Shown: positions 26,265 through 37,067 of the stretch, piece after piece | Layout: each line of letters begins with the position of its first letter | Position numbering within the stretch: the first letter of the stretch is position 1 | NCBI RefSeq assembly: GCF_910592395.1 | Contig: NC_088309.1 | Coordinates: 1,554,501 to 1,618,500, forward strand | Length of the DNA: 64,000 nt | Direction: 5' to 3' | From: Lineus longissimus | Lineage: Eukaryota > Nemertea > Pilidiophora > Heteronemertea > Lineidae | Program-made: the position numbers and the translations under genes | The notes under the pieces: generated by a model | Told to the model about the DNA's origin: nothing | The model's input: the letters and a program-made list of their open reading frames with translations, nothing else | Database searches by the model: none

Positions 26265-26555
26265 TAGTTGTTGTACACCTTGTTAATATATCTATCTCGC
26301 CAAGAGCAACCGCAAACCGTGGTCATTCTAGTGACCAGATTACGTCCACTCGTCTACCCAACACGCCTACGGCCGGCAACAACCAGTATATAGTCGCTGT
26401 TTTGATGTTAGCACTAATACGCCAGTAGTCTTGGTGTACCGGGCAGTATACCAATTACTGGACTGTTTGTTGTACACCTGGACATCTATACCTCCTCCAG
26501 TAGCCGAAGGCTACTTATACGGCTAACCTCTGGTTATACTGGTGACCAGATTATG
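26265..26555 (+). repeat. Diverged direct duplication left of the minisatellite
   Basis: Two segments about 200 bases apart (around 26270-26350 and 26467-26556) share blocks in the same order: TTGTTGTACACCT, then ATCTATCTCGCC or ATCTATACCTCC, then a GTGACCAGATTA core. A related block, CGGGTAGTATTCCAATCACC near 26034 against CGGGCAGTATACCAATTACT near 26440, extends the duplication leftwards. Confidence 0.5.
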
Positions 26556-28225
26556 GACAAATCTCTCCCTGTCCGTCGCTTTAAGGTAGGGTGTCATCAA
26601 TATCCAACGGCTGAAAACACGGACTAGCCGTTGTCTTATCCACAGTATAGCAGAACAGTCTGGGTGTGAACAAACACCAGACCTTGCTGAGAGTAGACCG
26701 TCAGTGGGAAGACAAGAAAGGTTGACTGGAGTAGTCGACAGCCCACACTCTCCAAGTGCATCCTGAGAGTAGACCGTCAGTGGGAAGACAAGAAAGGGTG
26801 ACTGAAGTAGTCGACAGCCTACACTATTCAAGTGCATCCTGAGAGTAGACCGTCAGTGGGAAGACAAGAAAGGGTGACTGAAGTAGTCGACAGCCCACAC
26901 TCTCCAAGTGCATCCTGAGAGTAGACCGTCAGAGGGAAGAAAAGAAAGGTTGACTGAAGTAGTCGACAGCCCACACTCTCCAAGTGCATCCTGAGAGTAG
27001 ACCGTCAGTGGGAAGACAAGAAAGGTTGACTGAAGTAGTCGACAGCCCACACTCTCCAAGTGCATCCTGAGAGTAGACCGTCAGTGGGAAGACAAGAAAG
27101 GGTGACTGAAGTAGTCGACAGCCCACACTCTCCAAGTGCATCCTGAGAGTAGACCGTCAGAGGGAAGACAAGAAAGGGTGACTGAAGTAGTCGACAGCCT
27201 ACACTCTCCAAGTGCATCCTGAGAGTAGACCGTCAGCGAGAAGACAAGAAAGGGTGACTGAAGTAGTCGACAGCCTACACTCTCCAAGTGCATCCTGAGA
27301 GTAGACCGTCAGTGGGAAGACAAGAAAGGTTGACTGAAGTAGTCGACAGCCCACACTCTCCAAGTGCATCCTGAGAGTAGACCGTCAGCGAAAAGACAAG
27401 AAAGGTTGACTGAAGTAGTCGACAGCCCACACTATCCAAGTGCATCCTGAGAGTAGACCGTCAGCGAAAAGACAAGAAAGGTTGACTGAAGTAGTCGACA
27501 GCCCACACTCTCCAAGTGCATCCTGAGAGTAGACCGTCAGTGGGAAGACAAGAAAGGGTACTCAAGTAGTCGACAGCCCACACTCTCCAAGTGCATCCTG
27601 AGAGTAGACCGTCAGCGAAAAGACAAGAAAGGTTGACTGAAGTAGTCGACAGCCCCCACTCTCCAAGTGCATCCTGAGAGTAGACCGTCAGAGGGAAGAA
27701 AAGAAAGGGTTGACTGAAGTAGTCGACAGCCTACACTCTCCAAGTGCATCCTGAGAGTAGACCGTCAGAGGGAAGAAAAGAAAGGGTACTGAAGTAGTCG
27801 ACAGCCCACACTCTCCAAGTGCATCCTGAGAGTAGACCGTCAGAGGGAAGAAATGAAAGGGTGACTGAAGTAGTCGACAGCCTACACTTTCCAAGTGCAT
27901 GCTGCCTTGAGTCGACCGTCAGAGGGAAGACAAGAAAGGTTGACTGAAGTAGTCGACAGCCTACACTTTCCAAGTGCATCCTGAGAGTAGACCGTCAGTG
28001 GGAAGACAAGAAAGGGTGACTGAAGTAGTCGACAGCCCACACTCTCCAAGTGCATCCTGAGAGTAGACCGTCAGTGGGAAGACAAGAAAGGGTGACTGAA
28101 GTAGTCGACAGCCTACACTTTCCAAGTGCATCCTGAGAGTAGACCGTCAGTGGGAAGACAAGAAAGGGTGACTGGAGTAGTCGACAGCCTACACTTTCCA
28201 AGTGCATTCTGCCTTGAGTCGACCG

Positions 28226-29050
28226 TCAGAGAGAAGACAAGAAGGGTTGACTGAAGTAGTCGACAGCCCACACTCTCCAAGTGCATCCTGAGAGTAGACC
28301 GTCAGAGGGAAGAAATGAAAGGGTGACTGAAGTAGTCGACAGCCTACACTTTCCAAGTGCATCCTGAGAGAAGACCGTCAGAGGGAAGACAAGAAGGGTT
28401 GACTGAAGTAGTCGACAGCCCACACTCTCCAAGTGCATCCTGAGAGTAGACCGTCAGAGGGAAGAAATGAAAGGGTGACTGAAGTAGTCGACAGCCTACA
28501 CTTTCCAAGTGCATCCTGAGAGAAGACCGTCAGAGGGAAGACAAGAAAGGTTGACTGAAGTAGTCGACAGCCCACACTCTCCAAGTGCATCCTGAGAGTA
28601 GACCGTCAGAGGGAAGAAATGAAAGGGTGACTGAAGTAGTCGACAGCCTACACTTTCCAAGTGCATCCTGAGAGAAGACCGTCAGAGGGAAGACAAGAAG
28701 GGTTGACTGAAGTAGTCGACAGCCCACACTCTCCAAGTGCATCCTGAGAGTAGACCGTCAGAGGGAAGAAATGAAAGGGTGACTGAAGTAGTCGACAGCC
28801 TACACTTTCCAAGTGCATCCTGAGAGAAGACCGTCAGAGGGAAGACAAGAAAGGTTGACTGAAGTAGTCGACAGCCCACACTCTCCAAGTGCATCCTGAG
28901 AGTAGACCGTCAGAGGGAAGAAATGAAAGGGTGACTGAAGTAGTCGACAGCCTACACTTTCCAAGTGCATTCTGCCTTGAGTCGACCGTCAGAGAGAAGA
29001 CAAGAAAGGTTGACTGGAGTAGTCGACAGCCCACACTCTCCAAGTTCATC
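28226..29050. repeat. Higher-order 152-bp (and 304-bp) domain in the minisatellite
   Basis: Two unit types alternate. One has GAAATGAAAGGGTG with CCTACACTTT and is followed by GAGAGAAGACCG. The other has GACAAGAAGGG or GACAAGAAAGG with CCCACACTCT. The pair repeats every 152 bases for about five cycles. The AAGGG/AAAGG difference itself alternates between successive pairs (near 28391, 28543, 28695 and 28847), giving a 304-bp four-unit period. Confidence 0.85.
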
Positions 29051-29799
29051 CTGGGAGTAAACCCTCAGAGGGACGACAATGAAAGATGCCTGAAGTAGTC
29101 GACAGCCCACACTCTCCAAGTGCATCCTGATAGTAGACCGTCAGAGGAAAGACAAGAAATGTTGACTGAAGTAGTCGACAGCCCACACTCTCCAAGTGCA
29201 TCCTGAGAGTAGACCGTCAGAGGGAAGAAATGAAAGGGTGACTGAAGTAGTCGACAGCCTACACTTTCCAAGTGCATGCTGAGAGTAGACCGTCAGAGGG
29301 AAGACAAGAAAGGTTGACTGAAGTAGTCGACAGCCCACACTCTCCAAGTGCATCCTGAGAGTAGACCGTCAGCGAGAAGACAAGAAAGGTTGACTGAAGT
29401 AGTCGACAGCCCACACTTTCCAAGTGCATCCTGAGAGTAGACCGCCAGCGAGAAGACAAGAAAGGTTGACTGAAGTAGTCGACAGCCCACACTCTCCAAG
29501 TGCATCCTGAGAGTAGACCGTCAGCGAAAAGACAAGAAAGGTTGACTGAAGTAGTCGACAGCCTACACTTTCCAAGTGCATCCTGAGAGTAGACCGTCAG
29601 TGGGAAGACAAGAAAGGTTGACTGAAGTAGTCGACAGCCTACACTTTCCAAGTGCATGCTGAGAGTAGACCGTCAGAGGGACGACAATGAAGGATGCCTG
29701 AAGTAGTCGACAGCCCACACTCTCCAAGTGCATCCTGAGAGTAGACCGTCAGAGGGAAGAAAAGAAAGGGTACTGAAGTAGTCGACAGCCTACACTCTC

Positions 29800-30320
29800 C
29801 AAGTGCATCCTGGGAGTAAACCCTCAGAGGGACGACAATGAAGGGTGACTGAAGTAGTCGACAGCCCCCACTCTCCAAGTGCATCCTGAGAGTAGACCGT
29901 CAGTGGGAAGACAAGAAAGGTTGACTGAAGTAGTCGACAGCCTACACTTTCCAAGGGCATCCTGAGAGTAAACCCTCAGAGGGACGACAATGAAGGGTGA
30001 CTGAAGTAGTCGACAGCCCACATTCTCCAAGTGTATCCTGAGAGTAAACCGTCAGAGGGACGACAAGAAGGGTTGACTGAAGTAGTCGACAGCCTACACT
30101 TTCCAAGGGCATCCTGAGAGTAAACCCTCAGAGGGACGACAATGAAGGGTGACTGAAGTAGTCGACAGCCCACAATCTCCAAGTGTATCCTGAGAGTAAA
30201 CCGTCAGAGGGAAGACAAGAAGGGTTGACTGAAGTAGTCGACAGCCTACACTTTCCAAGGGCATCCTGAGAGTAAACCCTCAGAGGGACGACAATGAAGG
30301 GTGACTGAAGTAGTCGACAG
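29800..30320. repeat. Second higher-order domain, different 152-bp dimer
   Basis: A distinct pair of units, marked by GTAAACCCTCAGAGGGACGA plus CAATGAAGGGTG and by TTTCCAAGGGCATCC, repeats at 152-base steps (GTAAACCCTCAG near 29815, 29967, 30119 and 30271). It is separated from the first domain by ordinary single units, so it was amplified independently. Confidence 0.8.
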
Positions 30321-31158
30321 CCCACACTCTCCAAGTGCATCCTGAGAGTAGACCGTCAGAGGGAAGAAAAGAAAGGGTGCTGAAGTAGTCGACAGCCCAC
30401 ACTCTCCAAGTGCATCCTGAGAGTAGACCGTCAGAGGGAAGACAAGAAAGGTTGACTGAAGTAGTCGACAGCCCACACTCTCCAAGTGCATCCTGAGAGT
30501 AGACCGTCAGAGGGAAGACAAGAAAGGTTGACTGAAGTAGTCGACAGCCCACACTCTCCAAGTGCATCCTGAGAGTAGACCGTCAGAGGGAAGAAATGAA
30601 AGGGTACTGAAGTAGTCGACAGCCTACACTCTCCAAGTGCATCCTGAGAGTAGACCGTCAGCGAAAAGACAAGAAAGGTTGACTGAAGTAGTCGACAGCC
30701 CACACTTTCCAAGTGCATCCTGAGAGTAGACCGTCAGAGGGAAGACAAGAAAGGTTGACTGAAGTAGTCGACAGCCCCCACTCTCCAAGTGCATCCTGAG
30801 AGTAGACCGTCAGAGGGAAGACAAGAAGGGTTGACTGAAGTAGTCGACAGCCCACACTCTCCAAGTGCATCCTGAGAGTAGACCGTCAGAGGGAAGAAAT
30901 GAAAGGGTACTGAAGTAGTCGACAGCCTACACTATCCAAGTGCATCCTGAGAGTAGACCGTCAGTGGGAAGACAAGAAAGGGTGACTGAAGTAGTCGACA
31001 GCCTACACTTTCCAAGTGCATCCTGAGAGTAGACCGTCAGTGGGAAGACACAGGAAAGGGTGAGTGAATTAGTCAACAGCCTACACTTTCCAAGTGCATC
31101 CTGCCTTGAGTCGACCGTCAGAGAGAAGACACAGGAAAGGGTGAGTGAATTAGTCAAC

Positions 31159-33051
31159 ATGGGCATCCTTGTGGAATCCGATATGATTGCTTGGTGACGA
31201 AGCAAACAATGAGCTATTCAATGAACCATCACATTGCGGAATGAGGCCCCTTGTTTTCCCATCGTCCTACCATCCCTCAAGGTACACGATTCAATTTGCA
31301 TTTAATTAGCTGATGAAGTTGCGAGGCGTATTCGAGTCGAGGGAAATAGAAATGGTAGCTTAGGCATGATGTGCTGATTTATTTGGTTCGGTAAGGGGTC
31401 GGGTTCGCTGGGGTTGCCATCCTGGCAAAATATGCAATCCGTTGTAGATGCTAATGGAAGCAATAGTGGTCTGCTGCAACATATTAAGCTGCATCACCTT
31501 CTTGAAGTCCTGTCAGAAGAACACGCGGAGTATTTCGCGGGCTGATCACATGGCAAAACTATCATGATAATAATAGTGACAATTTTGAGAAAAAAATAAT
31601 TTGTCACCAAAAATGACCGAAGAACACTCTATCAACTTAAAATGTGTCCAGTGTACACAGGCCTTAGTTTGTCATTCCACATGTGGAACAACTCAGTGTC
31701 CAATCAGATTAAGTCTTTAAAATGGCTCTTTCTCAAAACGAAGTGAAGGTTGAACACCATAGTTTTGCGCTCTGACCACGATTTGTTACTTGCAACTACT
31801 ACATGCACTATGGCGTGATGGGTACATTATCAAGATAAGGTTTGTTAAACATTTTCTACTGTAATAAAACACCGTTAGGAAACCTATAGCCACACTTTTA
31901 CCCATAGCACGACTTCCCATTTCCGTAAAGTGATTTACAATTCCACTACCACTCATTCAACATAGCCTAGGGGAGGCGTCGATCGAGCTATCATTTTCCT
32001 CAATTAACTATGGATGGTTATTTAAGATAGCTTGTTGATAGCTCGATGGGCGTTTTGTCATCATTACAGTCAGTGTTATCAGAGTAAATGATATCCTTTA
32101 ACGATCCGCTCATACTTATATCGCCATATCAAGCGTCATTTGGCATGTTTGGGTCGATCAATGAGTATTGCTTCTCTATCGATACCAGTAATTGGTTTTA
32201 AAATGTGGTACTTTGAACTCTAATTCCACTGGTCATAACAGTGGTCGATCACGAAGCCAGTAGCCTCAACATAGATACATGTACTTCCGAAGCAACCACT
32301 CTCTTTTTGACTGCATAAATATTCCCCAAAAGTATGTTTTTGGTTGCTGTGATTATCAGATCTCGATCCAATATCTGCTCCTTCGATAGGCCGAGGCAAA
32401 CCGGCCATAATAACCAATGGGCATGTTCTGAACTCGAATCATCAGAGGGCCAACTGAGTTACTACGGAGAGATATTCTGTGATGTTTGACTGTAATTTCT
32501 ATTCTAACATCGAATGTGTCTCAGAGATGCCACGGACACTGGATCCAGAAGTAACTCATCATAAGCCAGGAAGAAAGAAAACTTGTCAATGAGCTCAAGT
32601 GAGTGTCAGTTTGTCTATCAATATAATGCACTTCACTATTGCCCATCAGTCACTCAAAGTACGCCCATCAACTAGAAGCAATAATACAATAAACGCCTCG
32701 TCAAACTGACAGGGCAAATCTACGGATGCTAGATATACCAATAAACATTTAGTATAACTGTCACTAGCCTGATTGACGCAATCCATCACGAAAAGTGCTA
32801 TAACCGATCAATTCAATAGGCCAACAGGCCAACTCCTAGAGAAAATCGTTATTTGATCAAAGACATTCATTTTAAGTGAGATAACAGTGGGATTTCGTGT
32901 TGTGATTAATTTTCTTGTTGATGATTTGAATGAGGACCCACCGTTTCAACGCTCATCTACTACCAGTCAATGCGACAAGGAGAACGCCTTAGTATGCCTG
33001 CTTATACCAGATTTGCTACTCTTTTTACAAAAGCAATGAGAACAGTAACAA
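31159..33051. other. Intergenic, nothing recognised
   Basis: No open frame with a recognisable product. It holds a 14-bp perfect palindrome, TTCCACATGTGGAA, at 31675-31688. The stretch from about 32915 may be an out-of-frame part of the decayed coding sequence that follows. Confidence 0.45.
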
Positions 33052-33327
33052 GATGTAAGCGAGTACAGAAATCTACCCTTACTGCTACGCATCCCTCCGC
33101 TTGATACTGCCATTGTCCAGGCCAAACGATATTACCGGAGTCAGCTGATCAGTTTTGATATGGCCACTTTACACCAAACTGCCAAAAGAAAGCTACGAGA
33201 GTATCTCTGACAACTTGACAAGTTACACGCTCTCCAATCGTCCTTAGCCTTGGCCGAGGACTCGCTGCTGAAGACTATGCGTGATACTATCGATTCAGGG
33301 ATCAAATGGCACAGAGAAGATGCCTAA
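33052..33327 (+). pseudogene. Decayed coding stretch, origin unknown
   Basis: One frame runs for 92 codons with a single internal TGA (near 33208) and ends at TAA 33325-33327. The translation looks protein-like, with Lys/Arg/Leu/Ala-rich helical text such as QAKRYYRSQLISFDMATLH, then LHALQSSLALAEDSLLKTM. An upstream stretch in another frame (about 32915-33040) also reads as coding, suggesting frameshifts. I do not recognise the family. It may be a dead transposon protein or a relict exon. Confidence 0.35.
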
Positions 33328-34105
33328 TTGAACACACACCAACAAACCGTGCTACTTACTCCGTAAATATTTATCTCAAACCCGATGAGAACTGATCTCG
33401 AGAAACTGATTGGAGATCTCTGCATTCGCCAGTTTCATCTCGAGTTTGCTTTTACAACAAGAGAGTGGATCCGCCCTTTATAACAAACCCTTCTTTAATG
33501 CCTTATGTATACCTTAATTGGATTTTGCTGCATGATTACAGGGCAGTATTTCGGATGTTTCTCAACAAAAATGGTTAACCTTGAATGAGAAAAGTGTGTT
33601 TGTCACAATATATCAGCAAGATTCAGCACCTAATGGACAAAGTCAGAACATTTTCATTGCGACGACACGACTCCACTCAGGTGTGGCGTCGTCAGTCGCA
33701 TCCAGAACAATAGATAACGTTCTCTAAGTGATAAGAACAGAGAAACCGTCTGCTAATGATAAATGTGATGTAAGTACTGTGACCGTGTTCATTCAGCTTG
33801 TTCCGAAAGAATATTGTTAACGACATTGTCACTGCGACGACACTGACTAATGAGAGACATTGTCGGAAGCATCTTCAGCTTTATGGTATATGTAAGTAAC
33901 GTCATTTGCGAACAGCGGATACATTGGTAGGGTCATATTTGAAATCGATATCATCGGCCAGGATCAGCCGGATGATTGCAAACGATTAATGTAGTCTAAA
34001 TATAGGACGTAGTCGGAAGGATTGTTTCCGCTTACAAAGGATGAAGATGGGGAGGTTCTTTGAAGGAACCAATCTTTTGTACTCATTTTGCGACCATACC
34101 AGTGA
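33328..34105. other. Intergenic, nothing recognised
   Basis: No supported feature. The part next to the LINE fragment that follows may belong to the same decayed LINE but is too altered to read. Confidence 0.45.
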
Positions 34106-34360
34106 CAGATCATCACTGATCCTAACTACAGTACTTATACAGCAGAAAGCACACAAATAAAAGCAGTGCGATGTCCATACAGAATGTGGAACGCGCTAGC
34201 TCATGACTTGAGGAAAGAAATTGACTCGAACACTTTCAAAAAGAACTTGAAAACTGTCCTATTCCAAGAACATTTTGGAGTGTGATGAGCGCTTTTGAAC
34301 ATTGTATGCAGTGGGAAAGGCGCTATATAAAAGTTAATTTCATATCATATCATATCATAC
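34106..34360 (+). mobile_element. 5'-truncated L2-like LINE tail
   Basis: Codons 34106-34285 keep the characteristic C-terminus of L2/CR1-type ORF2: YRMWNALAHDLRK, then SNTFKKNLKTVLFQEHF before the TGA at 34283. This matches the general pattern of a W-N-x-L stretch followed by FKKxLKTxLF. The 3' UTR follows with AGCGCTTTTGAA, the tail GGCGCTATATAAA (near 34319) and an ATATC-type microsatellite (34341-34360). Everything upstream of the last 60 codons is missing or unreadable, as expected for incomplete reverse transcription. Confidence 0.7.
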
Positions 34361-35680
34361 AGAAAAAAGCGCTTTTCATGAGCACCTCATCTGTAGAATA
34401 AGAGTTGCACTATCTCCATGTCGTATGACCAGCAAGACTTGGAGACACTCTTTGATACCAAATACGCTACAAGACCGCTATCAATGTTTAGGGCTTTCTG
34501 TTCGGACATTTCTGCACTAACGACACTATAAGCAGAGCGTAGTGTAACATTCTGCTTATCTGGCCTGTCAGCCAGGATCGATAGATCAGAAACAGTTTGG
34601 AAATGCCAGAATCATTATTGAGGCCTATATGTGTCGCGTCCATGGGTTCCCAAAGGATGAATGTATCAAACTATAGGACGCTTAATCTCAGATGGGAATA
34701 ATATCGACGCACACGTTTCGATCCTTCAGGTTTTCAATTGAACGATCAATAACCGTCATGATTTACACTGGCAATTCTCTCAGGATGCTAAAACCATGTT
34801 GATATTGTGGCAATGACGTCACGGGTTCGGCAGCACCATGCTGATTGCCTGAAAGCTACGGTAGCTACCATACTTGGGCGTTTGCTGTACTCATGACTCA
34901 AGTTGGCGAGGTTTGACTCAATAGTTTCGCCAAAACGAACTTAAGATTCCTCATGAAACGATGGCCCTGGACTTTGCCGAAGATACTGTTGGTATGGGTA
35001 GACTCAGGTGTGGTGGCTAATTAACCGTATCACAGCAATCAATCCCTTGCTCAGTCGAGGGTCATGATTGCGTACTATCTAATGCATACTAACCATTCTC
35101 GTTTTGATCATTTGTGCCGTCCAATCTTATTCGTAGACAGCGACAATGTCGCGCATGAAATCGTGGGGAACAGGATCTGAAGTTCATTCTACGCCAGATG
35201 CACATTCCTTTCGTTATATGCCTGGTCCTTTTGAGCAATTGCTTCTTAGAAAGCACCATCAAAAATGAACTCCGTGTTTGAGAAACAACCTATGGCAAAA
35301 TAAAAAGGACAATGTAGTGTACCTTCCATTGGATGTTGGTGATTGCCACAAAGATTCTTTGCTTTATCATTATTTTACGAGATCCTAAAAAGGTGACATG
35401 AAATGAAAGCAATACAAAAGAAAAGTCTGCAAATATACATATTCTTCTTCTCAATCATCTTTGATTCCGCAAAGGTATGTTAAGCCGTACCTAATGATGT
35501 TTAGCCTCACACGGAATATAGATAACAAGCGAAACGTTCCGCCCCTCTGGCAACTTCAAGGGATCAAAGCAGATGCAGCAAGTAGCCTACGATCGATAAA
35601 GCAAATGGGTCTGCAAACGTATCTTTGAAACTGCTTCCTGGTAATTGACCCACAGAAAAACGCAAGAGGGCACATTGATC
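34361..35680. other. Intergenic, nothing recognised
   Basis: Only short frames without recognisable products, and no repeat of note. Confidence 0.45.
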
Positions 35681-35735
35681 CCCGGTTAGCGTAATGGTAT
35701 CAGAGGTTGTGGACTTAAAAGCAAAGCTCATGATA
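35681..35735 (+). repeat. tRNA-like 5' half (SINE fragment)
   Basis: CCCCGGTTAGCGTAATGGTA resembles a tRNA D arm with an A box, and TGTGGACTTAAAAGC resembles an anticodon arm. No B box follows, so this is at most a truncated tRNA pseudogene or SINE head. Confidence 0.3.
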
Positions 35736-36779
35736 TTGTTTTACGTTTTTCTAGGCAAGTTTACAATTTAGGCGTATTTGAGTAATGCTTGGGTTTTCAG
35801 CTGTGTTAAGTAAGACTAGCAAGGATCAACACAGGTCCCTGTTTGCCTGCGGGTAGCCACAAATTGAGAACTTCAGTCTGGAGTTTTTATGACTTTTTCT
35901 TAAATCGAACACGTGCCAAAACCATGCTAATTCCCCCCAGGGATGTCCTTGACCACAACGCTTACTCTATACAAGCCTGCAACATTAGTATTCTTTGCAG
36001 CTGCACCAAAACTTGCACGAAGGAGAGTAAATAGTAATCAACGTCACATTTGGAAAGGTGTCCGAGTTTAGTATTTGAAGACGGAATGAGAAGCATTGCT
36101 TTATAGAACAGACGACCTTTCATTAAGATCAGATAAAACAAGAGGACACAATGTGCCAAGTCATCGATCGTTCACGGAGACTGTACACTGCTGCTTATTG
36201 GCAATACCGTTGATCAATTGCGCTTTCCATGTTTGGTATTAATCAATTTGTGATGACATTATTTGTGAAGAAAATACTGAACTGATGGGCAAAAACTACG
36301 GATGCGATGCCGCCGTGAAGTTTGCCAGGACCAACCGTACATCAAGTAAATTAGATCTGTCCGTAGGGGCGGTCGTATCGGGTCTTTTTCTTCCTCGATA
36401 AAGCAATCGGTTGGGATGATGCAGTATCCGCTAAGTAATATCGTTTGACATCCATCATTGTCCCCGATAAAGTACACCGAGAAAATAGCTATGAACTACA
36501 GTCAGCGAAGACGGTGGGTATACCAAGCAGTAAGGCGTTATATTTTCGACACCAATATGATAATTGTAGTCGGTGCTTTTCACTGGCCAGAATCGTTCTT
36601 AAAGCTTTTCACAAACCCGGTCGTAACAATTGTATAGTATCGACAGAGCTGGAGCACTTTATATGTAGGTGGTGAAGGAGCTGCTGCATCTCGATATCTG
36701 TACAAAGTGCCGTCCAAACCGTGGTTTAAACCCATGATCGACAACATCTTAACCAGTATGTTAACCCGCTCTTTATATT
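35736..36779. other. Intergenic, nothing recognised
   Basis: Short frames only (up to 76 codons), none with a visible domain. No supported feature. Confidence 0.45.
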
Positions 36780-37067
36780 ACGTTTGGAACGTTGTTATGT
36801 CGTTGCTATGTCGTCCAGTGTGCCGCAGCAGCACTCTGGAATGACCTCCCTAGTAATATTCGAAATGCGGACTCCATCACAACTTTTAAGACACTCCTGA
36901 AGACCCACCTTTTTCAACAACATTACGAACATTAGAATTGTTTATTGTTGTCAAAGACTATATACTTCTTATAGAGACTCTGTTTTTGTTAAGCGCCTTT
37001 GAACGGCCCAATATAGGACTGATAAGGGCGCTATATAAATGTGATACATAGATAGAGATAGATAGAG
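36780..37067 (+). mobile_element. 5'-truncated L2-like LINE tail, second copy
   Basis: Codons 36822-36935 encode the last 37 residues of an L2-type ORF2 (AAAALWNDLPSNIRNADS, then TFKTLLKTHLFQQHYEH) and a TAG stop. The 3' UTR has AAGCGCCTTTGAA, the conserved tail GGGCGCTATATAAATG and a GATAGA microsatellite (37049-37067). It is better preserved than the copy at 34106 and has a different microsatellite, so the two are separate insertions of related elements. Confidence 0.8.

Larger units (their letters stand above)
26688..31158. repeat. Minisatellite array, 76-bp unit, about 59 copies
   Basis: Head-to-tail units of 76 bases, each reading TGAGAGTAGACCGTCAG, a variable G/A-rich block, TTGACTGAAGTAGTCGACAG and CCACACTCTCCAAGTGCATCC. 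Most variation is at a few sites: AGTGGG/AGAGGG/AGCGAA, GACAAGAAAG/GAAATGAAAG, and CCCACACTCT/CCTACACTTT. Some copies have the rarer TGCCTTGAGTCGACCG junction. The last copies (after about 31020) are the most diverged (GTGAGTGAATTAGTCAAC). Because 76 is one more than a multiple of three, the minus strand shows many overlapping 70-codon frames that repeat the same peptide in all three phases; these are by-products of the repeat, not genes. No transposon ends were recognised at its edges. Confidence 0.97.

Noticed and set aside
25821-26267. 148-codon frame on the plus strand
   Set aside because: No clear ATG near its start and no domain. Its end runs close to the direct duplication left of the minisatellite. 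Probably chance.
26688-31158. Array considered as CRISPR-like or as a zinc-finger-type coding repeat
   Set aside because: Neighbouring units are near-identical along their whole length with no unique spacers. No Cys/His pattern or open long frame exists, and the surrounding genome is animal.
26523-31205. Many overlapping 70-95-codon frames on the minus strand with a repeating peptide
   Set aside because: They follow the 76-bp repeat: three units are read in three phases before the same stop returns every 228 bases. The peptide has no domain, and length changes track unit deletions. By-product of the array.
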